From: Chitinophagaceae bacterium
Lineage (GTDB): Bacteria > Bacteroidota > Bacteroidia > Chitinophagales > Chitinophagaceae
Direction of reading: 5' to 3'
Assembly: GCA_947456825.1 (NCBI GenBank)
Contig: CANGTM010000003.1
Location: forward strand, 1 to 61,586
DNA length: 61,586 bases
The notes beneath the pieces were generated by a model. That model searched no databases, had not been told where the DNA came from, and worked only from the letters and a program-made list of their open reading frames with translations. A program made the translations under genes and the position numbers. Each line of letters starts with the position of its first letter. Position 1 is the stretch's first letter. Shown piece after piece: positions 25,687-34,086 of the stretch.

Positions 25687-26814
25687 CTATACTGTTACGG
25701 TCTGCGAAGAGGTGACTGCTAGTTTCTTCAGGTGAGGTGTCGCTTTTTTCCAAAACCCAAAGAACGAGGGGTAAAAGCGGGTGACCTCCGGGAACATCCA
25801 GTCGCGTGCATCTTTGATACCCGGTATATGCTGATAGGCAGGGTGCTCACGGGTGTAGACTCCAGGTACCTGATAAGCAGCGGGAATATCGCTGAACTCC
25901 CCACAAAATACTTGCAGGCCTTCGATATTGCCGGCCAGTGCAATGATAAAGTCGATCACTTTATTACTTACGGGGTGCTCCTTAAAATGAGAAGGTTCCA
26001 ATAGTAGTATTCGGTTGGCCGCTTCCGCAGATCTCCAATTGGGGTCCAGGTGATAGGGATGATAAATAAAGAGTGGTAGGGAAGGATCGATGGAGGGTGC
26101 TGCCGTATCGGGTAATGCTGTGGTCAGTGCAGGCCGTTCGGTGGCTTGTAAGATCTCGGGGCACTCCAGGTGGGGGATCGCGCTATAATCGTGGTCCAGC
26201 AATGTATTGCGCTGGTCGGTGTGACAATATTTGTTGATGTTCTCTTGATTGCAGTAATATTTTTTGGAAGAGAAACTGCCGGCTACCCACTGCCAGCTAC
26301 AGGTGTTACTGGCCAGATCGCCGTCGAGCAGATGATAGTACATCCATTGAGAAGGGAGTTTCCAATATGAACGGGCAATGTTGCAGGCAAGGCTGGCCGT
26401 GTACATGCGAAGGTGATTATGCATGTAGCCCGAGCTGTACAAGTTTTCTATTCCCTTGTCAATGGCCTCTATGCCAGTACAGGCATTGGCAATGGCAGCA
26501 GGGAGGGAGGAAGAGTTCAAGGAAGTTCTATTGACACGAATATCGTCGAACATGTCATCACCGAGGTTTTGCCATACACGCTGAAAGTATTCACGCCAAG
26601 CCAGCTCTTGCAAGAACCGTTGAATTTGCTCGGGTGAGTAGCCCTTGGCAAGTACCGAAGCGGCCACCTGGCGCGTTGAGATGACACCCCGAGAGAGATA
26701 AGGCGATAGATAGGTTACGTCACCATCCACATAATTACGGGTCTGGCCATAGGCCACAGGATGGATGCGGTCGATTCTGTCCAAGATAGAGGCTATGTCG
26801 GTAGGAAATGTCAT
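25687..26814 (-). CDS. Photolyase/cryptochrome-like protein with apparently permuted domains
   Basis: Residues 1-200 match the helical FAD-binding half of photolyases: TYLSPYLSRGVISTRQV (34-50), LAWREYFQRVW (71-81), GIEAIDKGIENLYSSGYMHN (114-133), HLRMYTA, and GDLASNTCSWQWVAGS (165-180), with Asn170 at the usual flavin-facing position. That half normally comes second. Here the alpha/beta antenna-like part appears to follow, at about 246-350 (PLFIYHPYHLDPNW, RILLLEPSHFKEHPVSNKV, LQVFCGEF). That stretch resembles the N-terminal domain of the adjacent photolyase-like protein. The order thus looks circularly permuted, and at 375 residues the protein is shorter than a normal photolyase (~450-500). 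DNA repair by blue light is the expected role but is not shown. It follows its neighbour by 25 bp on the same strand. Confidence 0.75.
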   Translation of the reverse strand: MTFPTDIASILDRIDRIHPVAYGQTRNYVDGDVTYLSPYLSRGVISTRQVAASVLAKGYSPEQIQRFLQELAWREYFQRVWQNLGDDMFDDIRVNRTSLNSSSLPAAIANACTGIEAIDKGIENLYSSGYMHNHLRMYTASLACNIARSYWKLPSQWMYYHLLDGDLASNTCSWQWVAGSFSSKKYYCNQENINKYCHTDQRNTLLDHDYSAIPHLECPEILQATERPALTTALPDTAAPSIDPSLPLFIYHPYHLDPNWRSAEAANRILLLEPSHFKEHPVSNKVIDFIIALAGNIEGLQVFCGEFSDIPAAYQVPGVYTREHPAYQHIPGIKDARDWMFPEVTRFYPSFFGFWKKATPHLKKLAVTSSQTVTV

Positions 26815-26839
26815 ACTGAGATAAATAACAATCGGCTTG

Positions 26840-28357
26840 CTATTTAGTTGCGTCTAGTTGCTGTAAGAATTGACCGGCCAACCGCAGGTGGGTGGCTTTT
26901 TTATCGGGATCCATTTTATCCCAGGTCTTTAGCAGCATACCGAGACGGGGATTTTTCGAAAAGAAATCGCGGTGCGTATGCATAAAACGCCAGAAGAGTC
27001 CGTCCCATACTGCTGTCCAGCTGACCGTCTCTTTATTAGGAAGAGTGAGGGTGCTTTTTTTATCCCAATCACCCATTTTAAGCAAGTAATTGCTGCCGCT
27101 GATATAGGGTTTGGTGGTCATGATACCGCCATCGGCAAATTGGGTCATGCCATACACATTTGGAACCATCACCCAATCGTAGCTGTCAATGAAAAAGACC
27201 ATGAACCACTCATAGACCTGGTCGGGATCAAATTCACAGAGCAGCATAAAATTACCCAGTACCATCAGCCTCTCTATGTGATGCGTGTAGGCGTAGCGTT
27301 GCAGCCTTTCGATCAATAGATCGATGGGTCTGATACCCGTATTGCCCGTCCAAAAAGAGGAGGGGATCTTTCGGGTAAACTTCCAGTAATTGCGGGTACG
27401 TTGCCGAACGCCCTCTCGCTCGTAGACGATGCGAATGAATTCTCTCCATCCCATAATCTGTCTTCCAAAACCTTCGAGAGAGGCCATGGCAACGTCATGT
27501 TGCTGGGCGTAGCGTGTGGCTTTGTCTAGTATCTCTTGGGGTGTCAGCAGTCCAATGTTAAGTGAAGGGGAGAGTACGGAGTGATGCAACCACACTTCTT
27601 TTTCTTGCATGGCGTCTTCGTATGCGCCAAACTCTTCGAAGCGTTGTTTTAAAAAAAGATCGAGTTGTTGGAGCGCTTCTTTTCGGGTAACCGGGTAGCA
27701 GAATTGATCGGTAGTACCCGGGTGAGAGGCGAAATTTTCGCGCGCATACAGCACGGCCTCTTTTATAAATTGGGTAGTTGTTGTTGGATAAGCTTCCGGT
27801 GCTTTTTTACCCTTGGGATAGGGCTTTCTGTTATCGGTGTCGAATGTCCATTTGTCTCCAACGGGCTCCTTATCGTTTTTCAGCAGCCATTTTCGCTGTT
27901 TACGTTGCTGTATGTAAAAATCGGTCTGAAAATAGGTCTTACGCTTATCGAAGTAATCCTTCACATCCTGCATTTTGTTAAGAAACGCAGGAGAGGGGTA
28001 GGTGGTAAGTGTTATTCCGGTTGAAGTGGCTGATTGACGCAGTCGTTTTTCGAGCCAGTGATCGACAGTGTCTGCATAGTGAATGGTCTTGATCTTTTTG
28101 GCAGCCAGCGATCGTATCAGCTCGCTAATTGCAGCTATTTTTTGAAGGGCCTCTACATAGTGTACTGTGTATCCTTGCTGTTCTAGTGCGTGTGCATAGG
28201 CCTTCATAGACGCCCGGTGCAGTACGATCTTTTGTTGGTGAAAGGGATACTGTGTAAAGAACAACGACTCCTCGACCAGCCATACAGCCCGGTCCTTTTG
28301 CAAGGCAGGGCTTGCTTCAAAAAGCTGATGGGGAAAAACGAGGGTGATGTCAGACAT
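26840..28357 (-). CDS. Cryptochrome/photolyase of the FeS-BCP (PhrB-like) family without cluster cysteines
   Basis: The 505-residue protein has the family order: N-terminal alpha/beta domain (DITLVFPHQLFEASPAL, then AVWLVEESLFF), a linker, and a helical FAD domain with EGFGRQIMGWREFIR near residue 305. WFMVFFIDSYDWVMVPNVYG lies near 385 and GGIMTTKPYISGSNY near 413-426. Prokaryotic (6-4) photolyases of this group, such as Agrobacterium PhrB, bind a 4Fe-4S cluster with four Cys, three of them just after the KPY segment. Here that region reads LLKMGDWDKKSTLTLPNKET and has none. Only two Cys exist in the whole protein (near 218 and 372), so a four-Cys cluster is impossible. Light-driven repair of (6-4) lesions is inferred from the family. 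Confidence 0.85.
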   Translation of the reverse strand: MSDITLVFPHQLFEASPALQKDRAVWLVEESLFFTQYPFHQQKIVLHRASMKAYAHALEQQGYTVHYVEALQKIAAISELIRSLAAKKIKTIHYADTVDHWLEKRLRQSATSTGITLTTYPSPAFLNKMQDVKDYFDKRKTYFQTDFYIQQRKQRKWLLKNDKEPVGDKWTFDTDNRKPYPKGKKAPEAYPTTTTQFIKEAVLYARENFASHPGTTDQFCYPVTRKEALQQLDLFLKQRFEEFGAYEDAMQEKEVWLHHSVLSPSLNIGLLTPQEILDKATRYAQQHDVAMASLEGFGRQIMGWREFIRIVYEREGVRQRTRNYWKFTRKIPSSFWTGNTGIRPIDLLIERLQRYAYTHHIERLMVLGNFMLLCEFDPDQVYEWFMVFFIDSYDWVMVPNVYGMTQFADGGIMTTKPYISGSNYLLKMGDWDKKSTLTLPNKETVSWTAVWDGLFWRFMHTHRDFFSKNPRLGMLLKTWDKMDPDKKATHLRLAGQFLQQLDATK

Positions 28358-28411
28358 ACAAAGGATGTCTAAACAATTGATCGTGGTAATTGTTCTTTTG
28401 AAAACGACACT

Positions 28412-29128
28412 ATGGAAACCATCAAGGGCAAACAGATCTTATTGACCGGAGCCACCGGTGGTATCGGCGCACAAACGGCGCGTCTGCTGGTCGCAGGTGG
28501 TGCCCGTCTGTTTGTGACCGGCCGCAATGCCGCCAAGCTCAATGCCCTGGCAGCCGAATTACACCTACCCCCTACACAGTGCTGTTGTGCCGACTTATCC
28601 GACGAATCTCAGGTGCAGGCACTCCACCAGCAATACTTTTCCGTCTTCGAGAGTATCGATATTCTTATCAACGCTTCTGGGGTGGGTATAATCCGTCCGA
28701 TCGATCAATTGACGGAATCGGACCTGCTGCAAAGTCTGCGTTCGAACTTGATCGCTCCCTTCTTGCTCATCAAATCTTTTTTACCGGCTATGAAAGAGGT
28801 TAAAAAAGGTCTTGTTATCAACATTCCAGGCGTACTGGGAAAGGTGCCTATGGCGGGTGCCGCTGCCTATTGTGCCTCTAAATATGGTTTGGTAGGCATG
28901 ATGCAAAGCATCCGTGAAGAGGTCAAGCGCACCGAGATACGATTCACCAATATTTATTTGGGTGGGGTAGACTCTGCCTTTTGGGATACCATCGATCTGC
29001 GCGTTCAACGCGATAAGATGATTCAGGCCGAAGAGGCTGCGCGCGCCATATGGTTTCTTTGTCAACAGCCCGCCAGCGGAGTAGTAAGCGAGATGGTTCT
29101 ACAGCCTTTCAATCACCAGGCGATCTGA
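28412..29128 (+). CDS. Short-chain dehydrogenase/reductase
   Basis: The 238-residue Rossmann protein has TGATGGIGAQ near residue 13, the INASG motif near 86, and the catalytic YCASK near 150 with a Ser/Gly-containing strand before it (NIPGVLGK). This is a classical SDR. The conserved catalytic Ser seems to be replaced, as the strand before YxxxK reads LVINIPGVLGKVPMAGAAAY. The substrate cannot be predicted. TTCTTTTG at 28393-28400 is one base off a -7 box. It starts 54 bp from the divergent photolyase pair and precedes proline dehydrogenase. Confidence 0.85.
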   Translation: METIKGKQILLTGATGGIGAQTARLLVAGGARLFVTGRNAAKLNALAAELHLPPTQCCCADLSDESQVQALHQQYFSVFESIDILINASGVGIIRPIDQLTESDLLQSLRSNLIAPFLLIKSFLPAMKEVKKGLVINIPGVLGKVPMAGAAAYCASKYGLVGMMQSIREEVKRTEIRFTNIYLGGVDSAFWDTIDLRVQRDKMIQAEEAARAIWFLCQQPASGVVSEMVLQPFNHQAI

Positions 29129-29159
29129 TTTTTTGACCACTAATACGGCTTGCATCAAT

Positions 29160-29167
29160 TATTTTTG
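29160..29167 (+). promoter_or_regulatory. -7 promoter box for proline dehydrogenase
   Basis: TATTTTTG lies 48 bp before the ATG at 29216, with TTTTG at 29131-29135 as a loose upstream element. A TTG at 29150 upstream of the box cannot be the start if this promoter is used. Confidence 0.6.
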
Positions 29168-29215
29168 CGCAGTCAAACAGAGGGCTCTTTCCTCAGTGGA
29201 CACAAATTGCTTGCC

Positions 29216-30448
29216 ATGGCGTTAACCGATCCCGTTATTTCTTTCGATAATACCGAGTATGCGTTCGAGTATAAGTCTGATAGCGCTCTTCGTAAGGCTC
29301 GGTTTCTTTTTTCCGTTATGTCCTATCCCTGGCTGGTCTCGCTAGGTACACGATTAACACCTTGGGCCATACGAGTGGGACTTCCCATCAAGGGTCTTTT
29401 ACGAAAAACATTGTTCGCTCAATTTGTTGGGGGAGAAACCCTGGAGAGTACCCAAAGAGTGGCCGCAACGCTAAAGCAATATGGGGTGCAGGTGATCTTG
29501 GACTATGGTGTAGAGGGAAAGGAGGGAGAGGAAAATTTTGATAAGGCGGTTCAGGAATTTGGCAGGGTCATCGATCATGCTGCCCTTTCGTCGATTCCTT
29601 TTATGAGCATCAAGGTGACTGGCTTTGCCCGTTTTGGTTTGTTGGAGCAACTCCATCAATCGATGGTCGGACAGTCGGGCAGCCTGCTGGATCGTTACGA
29701 AGCCATGCTTGCCGGGCTAGACCCAACCCTACGGGGGGAGTGGCAAAAAGTATGCGATCGCGTGGAACACCTTTGCACCCGGGCAGCTCGGCAGCAGGTA
29801 GGGGTCGCCATCGATGCAGAAGAAAGTTGGATCCAAGAGCCGATCGATGCGCTGTCAATGCAAATGATGCAGCAATTCAATCAAAGTTGTCCTGTGGTGT
29901 ACAATACGGTACAACTCTACCGGCACGATCGATACCGGTTCTTGCAAGATTGCGCTACTGTTTCTTCTGCTAAAAATTATATACTGGCCGTAAAACTGGT
30001 GCGAGGGGCTTACATGGAGAAGGAGCGCAAAAGAGCCCTCGAAAAGGGTTATGCGTCTCCAATTCATGCCAATAAACAGGCGGTAGATCAGGATTATGAC
30101 CAAGCGTTACGTTTTTGTATAGATCGGATCGAACGTACGGCTCTGATCGTGGCTTCTCATAATGAGCAAAGTAATCTGTTGGCCACCCAGCTAATGCAAC
30201 GCAAGGGGCAGTCTCTTCATCATCCGCATATTCACTGGAGTCAACTCTATGGAATGAGCGATAACATTACGTTCAATCTATCCAAGGCAGGTGCCAGTGT
30301 CAGCAAGTATCTCCCCTTTGGTCCTATCGAGGATGTAATTCCTTATCTCATGCGAAGGGCACAAGAAAACACCTCGGTAAAAGGACAGACCGGGCGGGAG
30401 CTGGGTCTTATTCAAAAAGAGTTGGACAGAAGAAGGCATTCCGCTTAA
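29216..30448 (+). CDS. Proline dehydrogenase
   Basis: This FAD enzyme oxidises proline to pyrroline-5-carboxylate, the first step of proline catabolism. The 410-residue single-domain protein is the monofunctional type, without the P5C dehydrogenase domain of PutA. It starts [20 protein letters not shown], a common N-terminus in this phylum. Visible barrel motifs are [12 protein letters not shown] near residue 127, [12 protein letters not shown] near 202, TVQLYRHDR near 236, [14 protein letters not shown] near 265 and SHNEQSN near 313. The final helix carries [20 protein letters not shown] with the substrate-binding Arg pair. thyA follows after 8 bp. Confidence 0.92.
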   Translation: MALTDPVISFDNTEYAFEYKSDSALRKARFLFSVMSYPWLVSLGTRLTPWAIRVGLPIKGLLRKTLFAQFVGGETLESTQRVAATLKQYGVQVILDYGVEGKEGEENFDKAVQEFGRVIDHAALSSIPFMSIKVTGFARFGLLEQLHQSMVGQSGSLLDRYEAMLAGLDPTLRGEWQKVCDRVEHLCTRAARQQVGVAIDAEESWIQEPIDALSMQMMQQFNQSCPVVYNTVQLYRHDRYRFLQDCATVSSAKNYILAVKLVRGAYMEKERKRALEKGYASPIHANKQAVDQDYDQALRFCIDRIERTALIVASHNEQSNLLATQLMQRKGQSLHHPHIHWSQLYGMSDNITFNLSKAGASVSKYLPFGPIEDVIPYLMRRAQENTSVKGQTGRELGLIQKELDRRRHSA

Positions 30449-30456
30449 TTTGCGGT

Positions 30457-31251
30457 ATGCAACAATATCACCAGCTGCTTCGGCATATTCTTGATAACGG
30501 CGTGCAAAAGACCGATCGAACCGGTACAGGAACGCAGAGTGTATTTGGTTATCAATTTCGCTTTAATCTCGAAGAAGGATTTCCACTGGTGACCACGAAA
30601 AAACTGCATCTCAAAAGTATCATCTATGAGCTGCTGTGGTTCTTGAAAGGAGCGACCAATATTGCCTACCTCAAAGAGAATGGCGTTAGTATTTGGGACG
30701 AATGGGCCAATGAACAAGGGGAGTTGGGGCCTGTTTACGGAAAACAGTGGCGCAGTTGGGAAGGAAAGGATGGAAAGGTAGTGGACCAGATCAAGGATCT
30801 CATTGCTCAAATTAAAAGTAATCCCGACAGCCGTCGATTGATCGTAAGTGCCTGGAACGTTGCCGACCTGCCGCAAATGGCCTTGATGCCATGTCATGCC
30901 TTGTTTCAGTTCTATGTGGCCAATGGTAAGCTTAGTTGCCAGCTGTATCAGCGTAGTGCCGATGTTTTTTTGGGGGTGCCCTTCAATATTGCTTCGTATG
31001 CGTTGCTAACCCATATGGTCGCTCAGGTTTGCGGGCTGGGGGTTGGCGATTTTGTGCACACGTTCGGCGACGTCCATATCTATAACAATCATCGGGAACA
31101 GGTGCTGTTGCAATTAAGCAGAGATCCCTATCCCTTGCCTACCTTGCAGCTTAATGCCGAAGTGACCGATATTTTTTCGTTCCGTTTCGAAGATTTTACG
31201 TTGCTCAATTATCAGCACCACCCGGCCATTAAAGCGCCTGTCGCCGTCTGA
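30457..31251 (+). CDS. thyA: Thymidylate synthase
   Basis: ThyA makes dTMP from dUMP with methylene-THF as carbon donor, yielding dihydrofolate. The 264 residues have [12 protein letters not shown] near residue 20, [20 protein letters not shown] near 80, the catalytic Cys in [11 protein letters not shown] near 146, [18 protein letters not shown] near 165 and GDVHIYNNH near 205. The length equals that of the E. coli enzyme. folA follows directly, which would recycle the dihydrofolate. Confidence 0.97.
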   Translation: MQQYHQLLRHILDNGVQKTDRTGTGTQSVFGYQFRFNLEEGFPLVTTKKLHLKSIIYELLWFLKGATNIAYLKENGVSIWDEWANEQGELGPVYGKQWRSWEGKDGKVVDQIKDLIAQIKSNPDSRRLIVSAWNVADLPQMALMPCHALFQFYVANGKLSCQLYQRSADVFLGVPFNIASYALLTHMVAQVCGLGVGDFVHTFGDVHIYNNHREQVLLQLSRDPYPLPTLQLNAEVTDIFSFRFEDFTLLNYQHHPAIKAPVAV

Positions 31252-31263
31252 TCTAAGAATAGT

Positions 31264-31271
31264 TACTTTTG
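31264..31271 (+). promoter_or_regulatory. -7 promoter box for folA
   Basis: TACTTTTG matches the consensus and lies 17 bp before the folA ATG, so folA may have its own promoter besides reading through from thyA. Confidence 0.6.
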
Positions 31272-31288
31272 CAGCTAATCATACTCCT

Positions 31289-31786
31289 ATGATCATTTCA
31301 CTGGTAGTCGCAGCCGCCTCTAATCATGCCATTGGCAAGCAAGGGGCACTTCCATGGCACCTGCCAGCAGATCTCCGCCATTTTAAGAATATTACGTGGG
31401 GCTTGCCCATCATCATGGGGAGAAAGACCTACGCCTCCCTCTCCGGCCCCTTGCCGGGACGCAGCAATATTGTACTTACTCGCAGCAAGGACTGGTCGCC
31501 GGATAACGATCAGGTGATGGTCGTGGCCACGCCCGAAGAGGCCTTGCATAAGGCTAGTACGGTCCATGCTAAGGAGGCAATGATAATCGGTGGCGGGGAG
31601 ATCTATTCTATATTTATGCCGCTGGCCCGGCGTATATACATGACCCGCGTAGAGGCCGAGCCTGCGGCCGATACATTTTTTTCTCCGCTCGATCCCGAAC
31701 AATGGAAGCTAAGGCAGCAGCTCCGTCAAGAAGCCGATGCCAAGAATGCCTATAATTATTCGTTTGAAGTTTGGGAGCGATTGTAA
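31289..31786 (+). CDS. folA: Dihydrofolate reductase
   Basis: FolA reduces dihydrofolate with NADPH. The 165 residues have IISLVVAAASNHAIGKQGALP with the active-site ALPWHLPADLRHFK near residue 21 (Asp27-type acid). PIIMGRKTYASL near 42, LPGRSNIVLTR near 56 and the NADPH motif MIIGGGEIYSIFMPLARRIY near 97 follow. This is a standard chromosomal type, not a plasmid-borne resistant variant. The pairing with thyA is functional. Confidence 0.96.
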   Translation: MIISLVVAAASNHAIGKQGALPWHLPADLRHFKNITWGLPIIMGRKTYASLSGPLPGRSNIVLTRSKDWSPDNDQVMVVATPEEALHKASTVHAKEAMIIGGGEIYSIFMPLARRIYMTRVEAEPAADTFFSPLDPEQWKLRQQLRQEADAKNAYNYSFEVWERL

Positions 31787-31794
31787 TCCTACTT

Positions 31795-32595
31795 ATGTCT
31801 TCTATTTTAAGGACTTGCATAGATTATTTACAATTTTACAAGAAGGCGAATCCTGTCAGTGGCCATGGTATTCATTCGCCTTTTGTATATCGCTTTACCC
31901 GAGAGGTTCTGGCCGACAATAACAGATACCCTGCCTATCAAACCTGGCATAACTGGCGCAAAGAGCTATTAGCTGACCACTCACTGTTACCCATTGTGGA
32001 GTTGGGAGCCGGCTCGCTAACGGCACCAGGACGATTGGCACGCCCTGTTTCTGATTTAGTAAGGCGAGTGGCCAAGCCAAAGCGTTCTGCACATCTGTTG
32101 TACCGGTTGGCTCGTTACTATGCACCCGAATATGTTGTGGAGTTGGGTACCTCTCTGGGTATGAGTACTGCTTTTTTTTCGCTGGCTTGCCCCGGGGCTA
32201 CTATCTATACGATCGAGGGCAATCCTGCGGTTGCCAATAAGGCGCAAACCAATTTTGATCGTTGGCAGCGTCATAATATTCATGTTACTACCAATCAATT
32301 TGACGAGGCATTACCTCCGTTACTCGACGGGCTTCCGCGTGTAGACCTTGCTTTTTTGGATGGCTATCATCAACTTGAGCCTACACTGCGTTATTTCGAG
32401 CTATTGCTGAAAAAGAAACAGTCCGATTCCATTTTTATAGTGGATGATATCTACTGGAGCCCTGGTATGAAGGCGGCTTGGCAAGCGATCAAGCAGCATC
32501 CTCAGGTACGTTGTACCATCGACCTGTTTCAGTTCGGACTGGTATTCTTTAAAGAGGAATTTAAAGAGGTGCGCCATTTCTCTATCCGTTTTTAA
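31795..32595 (+). CDS. Class I SAM-dependent methyltransferase
   Basis: The 266-residue protein has the SAM-binding motif YVVELGTSLGMSTAFFSLA near residue 112, the acidic residue ending strand 2 (IYTIEGNPAVA) and DLAFLDGYHQ near 182. The N-terminal HGIHSPFVYRF segment is a feature I associate with a Bacteroidota family of this type. The ATG at 31795 is used, 8 bp after folA. The frame extends 24 bp upstream into folA, without similarity. The substrate is unknown, possibly a small molecule as in O-methyltransferase-like enzymes. It probably shares the thyA-folA transcript. Confidence 0.8.
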   Translation: MSSILRTCIDYLQFYKKANPVSGHGIHSPFVYRFTREVLADNNRYPAYQTWHNWRKELLADHSLLPIVELGAGSLTAPGRLARPVSDLVRRVAKPKRSAHLLYRLARYYAPEYVVELGTSLGMSTAFFSLACPGATIYTIEGNPAVANKAQTNFDRWQRHNIHVTTNQFDEALPPLLDGLPRVDLAFLDGYHQLEPTLRYFELLLKKKQSDSIFIVDDIYWSPGMKAAWQAIKQHPQVRCTIDLFQFGLVFFKEEFKEVRHFSIRF

Positions 32596-32633
32596 TCGCT
32601 ACCTTAGTTCCTACTTATTTTCAACTTTACATT

Positions 32634-33743
32634 ATGGTCATTGGCGTTTTGCGAGAATCCATGCCCGAGACAAGGGTCTCTCTAACTCACGAAGGTGTTG
32701 CGGCTCTCCTAAAAAAAGGAGTTGAAGTAATGGTTGAGCAAGGAGCAGGGCTGCAGGCATTTTGCGATGATGAGGGCTATCGTAATGCCGGTGCCACGGT
32801 TTTGTCAGCCGCGGAAGTGATCGCACGATCTTCGGTGTTGTTGTGTATCCATCCGCCCGCGGTGGAGCAGTTAGCTGCACTTCAGCATAAAGTGATCATA
32901 GGCGCCTATCAACCTCTTTTTCAAAAAGAATGGTCCGCTGCGGTAGCCAAGCACAACATTACTTGTTTTTCACTCGACATGTTGCCTCGAACCACGCGTG
33001 CACAGGCTATGGACATTCTTAGTTCTCAGGCCAACATTGCCGGCTATAAAGCAGTGCTACTGGCAGCTACTACCTACAGCCGCTACTTTCCGATGTTCAT
33101 GACAGCAGCGGGCAGTATAGCACCTGCCAAGGTGTTGATCTTAGGAGCCGGGGTAGCCGGTTTACAAGCCATTGCCACTGCCAAGCGGCTGGGGGCCGTA
33201 ATCGAGGTATTCGATACGCGTCCTGCCGTAAAAGAAGAGGTCATGAGCTTGGGAGCCAAATTCATTGAAGTAGAGGGTGCCGCTGACGCCAGCAAGGCCG
33301 GGGGCTATGCGGTCGAACAATCTGCCGATTATCTACAGCGGCAAAGCGAGCGTATTGCAGCTGCCGCAGCTAAAGCAGACATCATCATCACCACGGCTCA
33401 GATACCCGGAAAAAAAGCACCGATACTTATTACTGAGCCTATGGTCGATTCTTTACGAGCCGGAGCCGTAATTGTAGATCTGGCTGCTGCCACTGGGGGT
33501 AATACCCCTTTTACTGAGAATAACAAGACCATTCAAAGAAAAGGCGTTACCATCATTGGTAATTCATCACTTTTTTGCACCATGCCTGCCGATGCTAGCA
33601 AGCTCTATGGAAAGAACGTCATCAATTTTATACAATTACTGCTTAGTAAAGAGGGTCAGCTGGCGCTGAACTGGAACGATGAGTTAGTAAAAGGGTGTTG
33701 CATTACCCACGAGGGACAAGTTGTACACGAACGTTTAAAATAA
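32634..33743 (+). CDS. pntAA: NAD(P) transhydrogenase subunit alpha, part 1
   Basis: This is domain I of the proton-translocating transhydrogenase, the peripheral NAD(H)-binding part. The 369 residues have the start MVIGVLRESMPETRVSL and RQAQDR-loop-like region SRYFPMFMTAAGSI near 158. The dinucleotide fold VLILGAGVAGLQAIATAKRL lies near 167 and the DTRPAVKEEV segment near 191. It is one of three subunits here, as in Rhodospirillum, where E. coli has two. The gene order pntAA-pntAB-pntB is compact (6 and 19 bp gaps). TACCTTAG (32600-32607) is one base off a -7 box. Confidence 0.95.
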   Translation: MVIGVLRESMPETRVSLTHEGVAALLKKGVEVMVEQGAGLQAFCDDEGYRNAGATVLSAAEVIARSSVLLCIHPPAVEQLAALQHKVIIGAYQPLFQKEWSAAVAKHNITCFSLDMLPRTTRAQAMDILSSQANIAGYKAVLLAATTYSRYFPMFMTAAGSIAPAKVLILGAGVAGLQAIATAKRLGAVIEVFDTRPAVKEEVMSLGAKFIEVEGAADASKAGGYAVEQSADYLQRQSERIAAAAAKADIIITTAQIPGKKAPILITEPMVDSLRAGAVIVDLAAATGGNTPFTENNKTIQRKGVTIIGNSSLFCTMPADASKLYGKNVINFIQLLLSKEGQLALNWNDELVKGCCITHEGQVVHERLK

Positions 33744-33749
33744 CAAGAT

Positions 33750-34067
33750 ATGTCTTCTGTATTCAATTGGGTCCACGAACATCAGGCTATCATCTACATT
33801 GTTGTGTTGATGATTTTTGTAGGTATTGAAGTGATCGGCAGTGTGCCCAGTGTGTTGCATACTCCGCTTATGAGTGGGGCCAATGCTATTCACGGGGTGG
33901 TCATTATCGGAGCTATCATTGTTATGGGAAAGGCCGAGGCCGATAATTATCTGGCATTGGCGTTAGGCTTTTTAGCGGTGGTGCTTGGTACGCTGAATGT
34001 GGTGGGAGGATTCGTGGTCACCGACCGGATGTTGGAGATGTTCAGCAAAAAGAAAAAATCCTCCTAA
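33750..34067 (+). CDS. pntAB: NAD(P) transhydrogenase subunit alpha, part 2
   Basis: The 105-residue membrane protein carries the three to four helices that are fused to PntA in E. coli. The core reads IIYIVVLMIFVGIEVIGSVP (residues 14-33), then LMSGANAIHGVVIIGAIIVM near 48 and ALALGFLAVVLGTLNVVGGF near 69. It is coupled to proton translocation in the inner membrane. Confidence 0.94.
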   Translation: MSSVFNWVHEHQAIIYIVVLMIFVGIEVIGSVPSVLHTPLMSGANAIHGVVIIGAIIVMGKAEADNYLALALGFLAVVLGTLNVVGGFVVTDRMLEMFSKKKKSS

Positions 34068-34086
34068 GTTTTAAAATTTCTTACCC

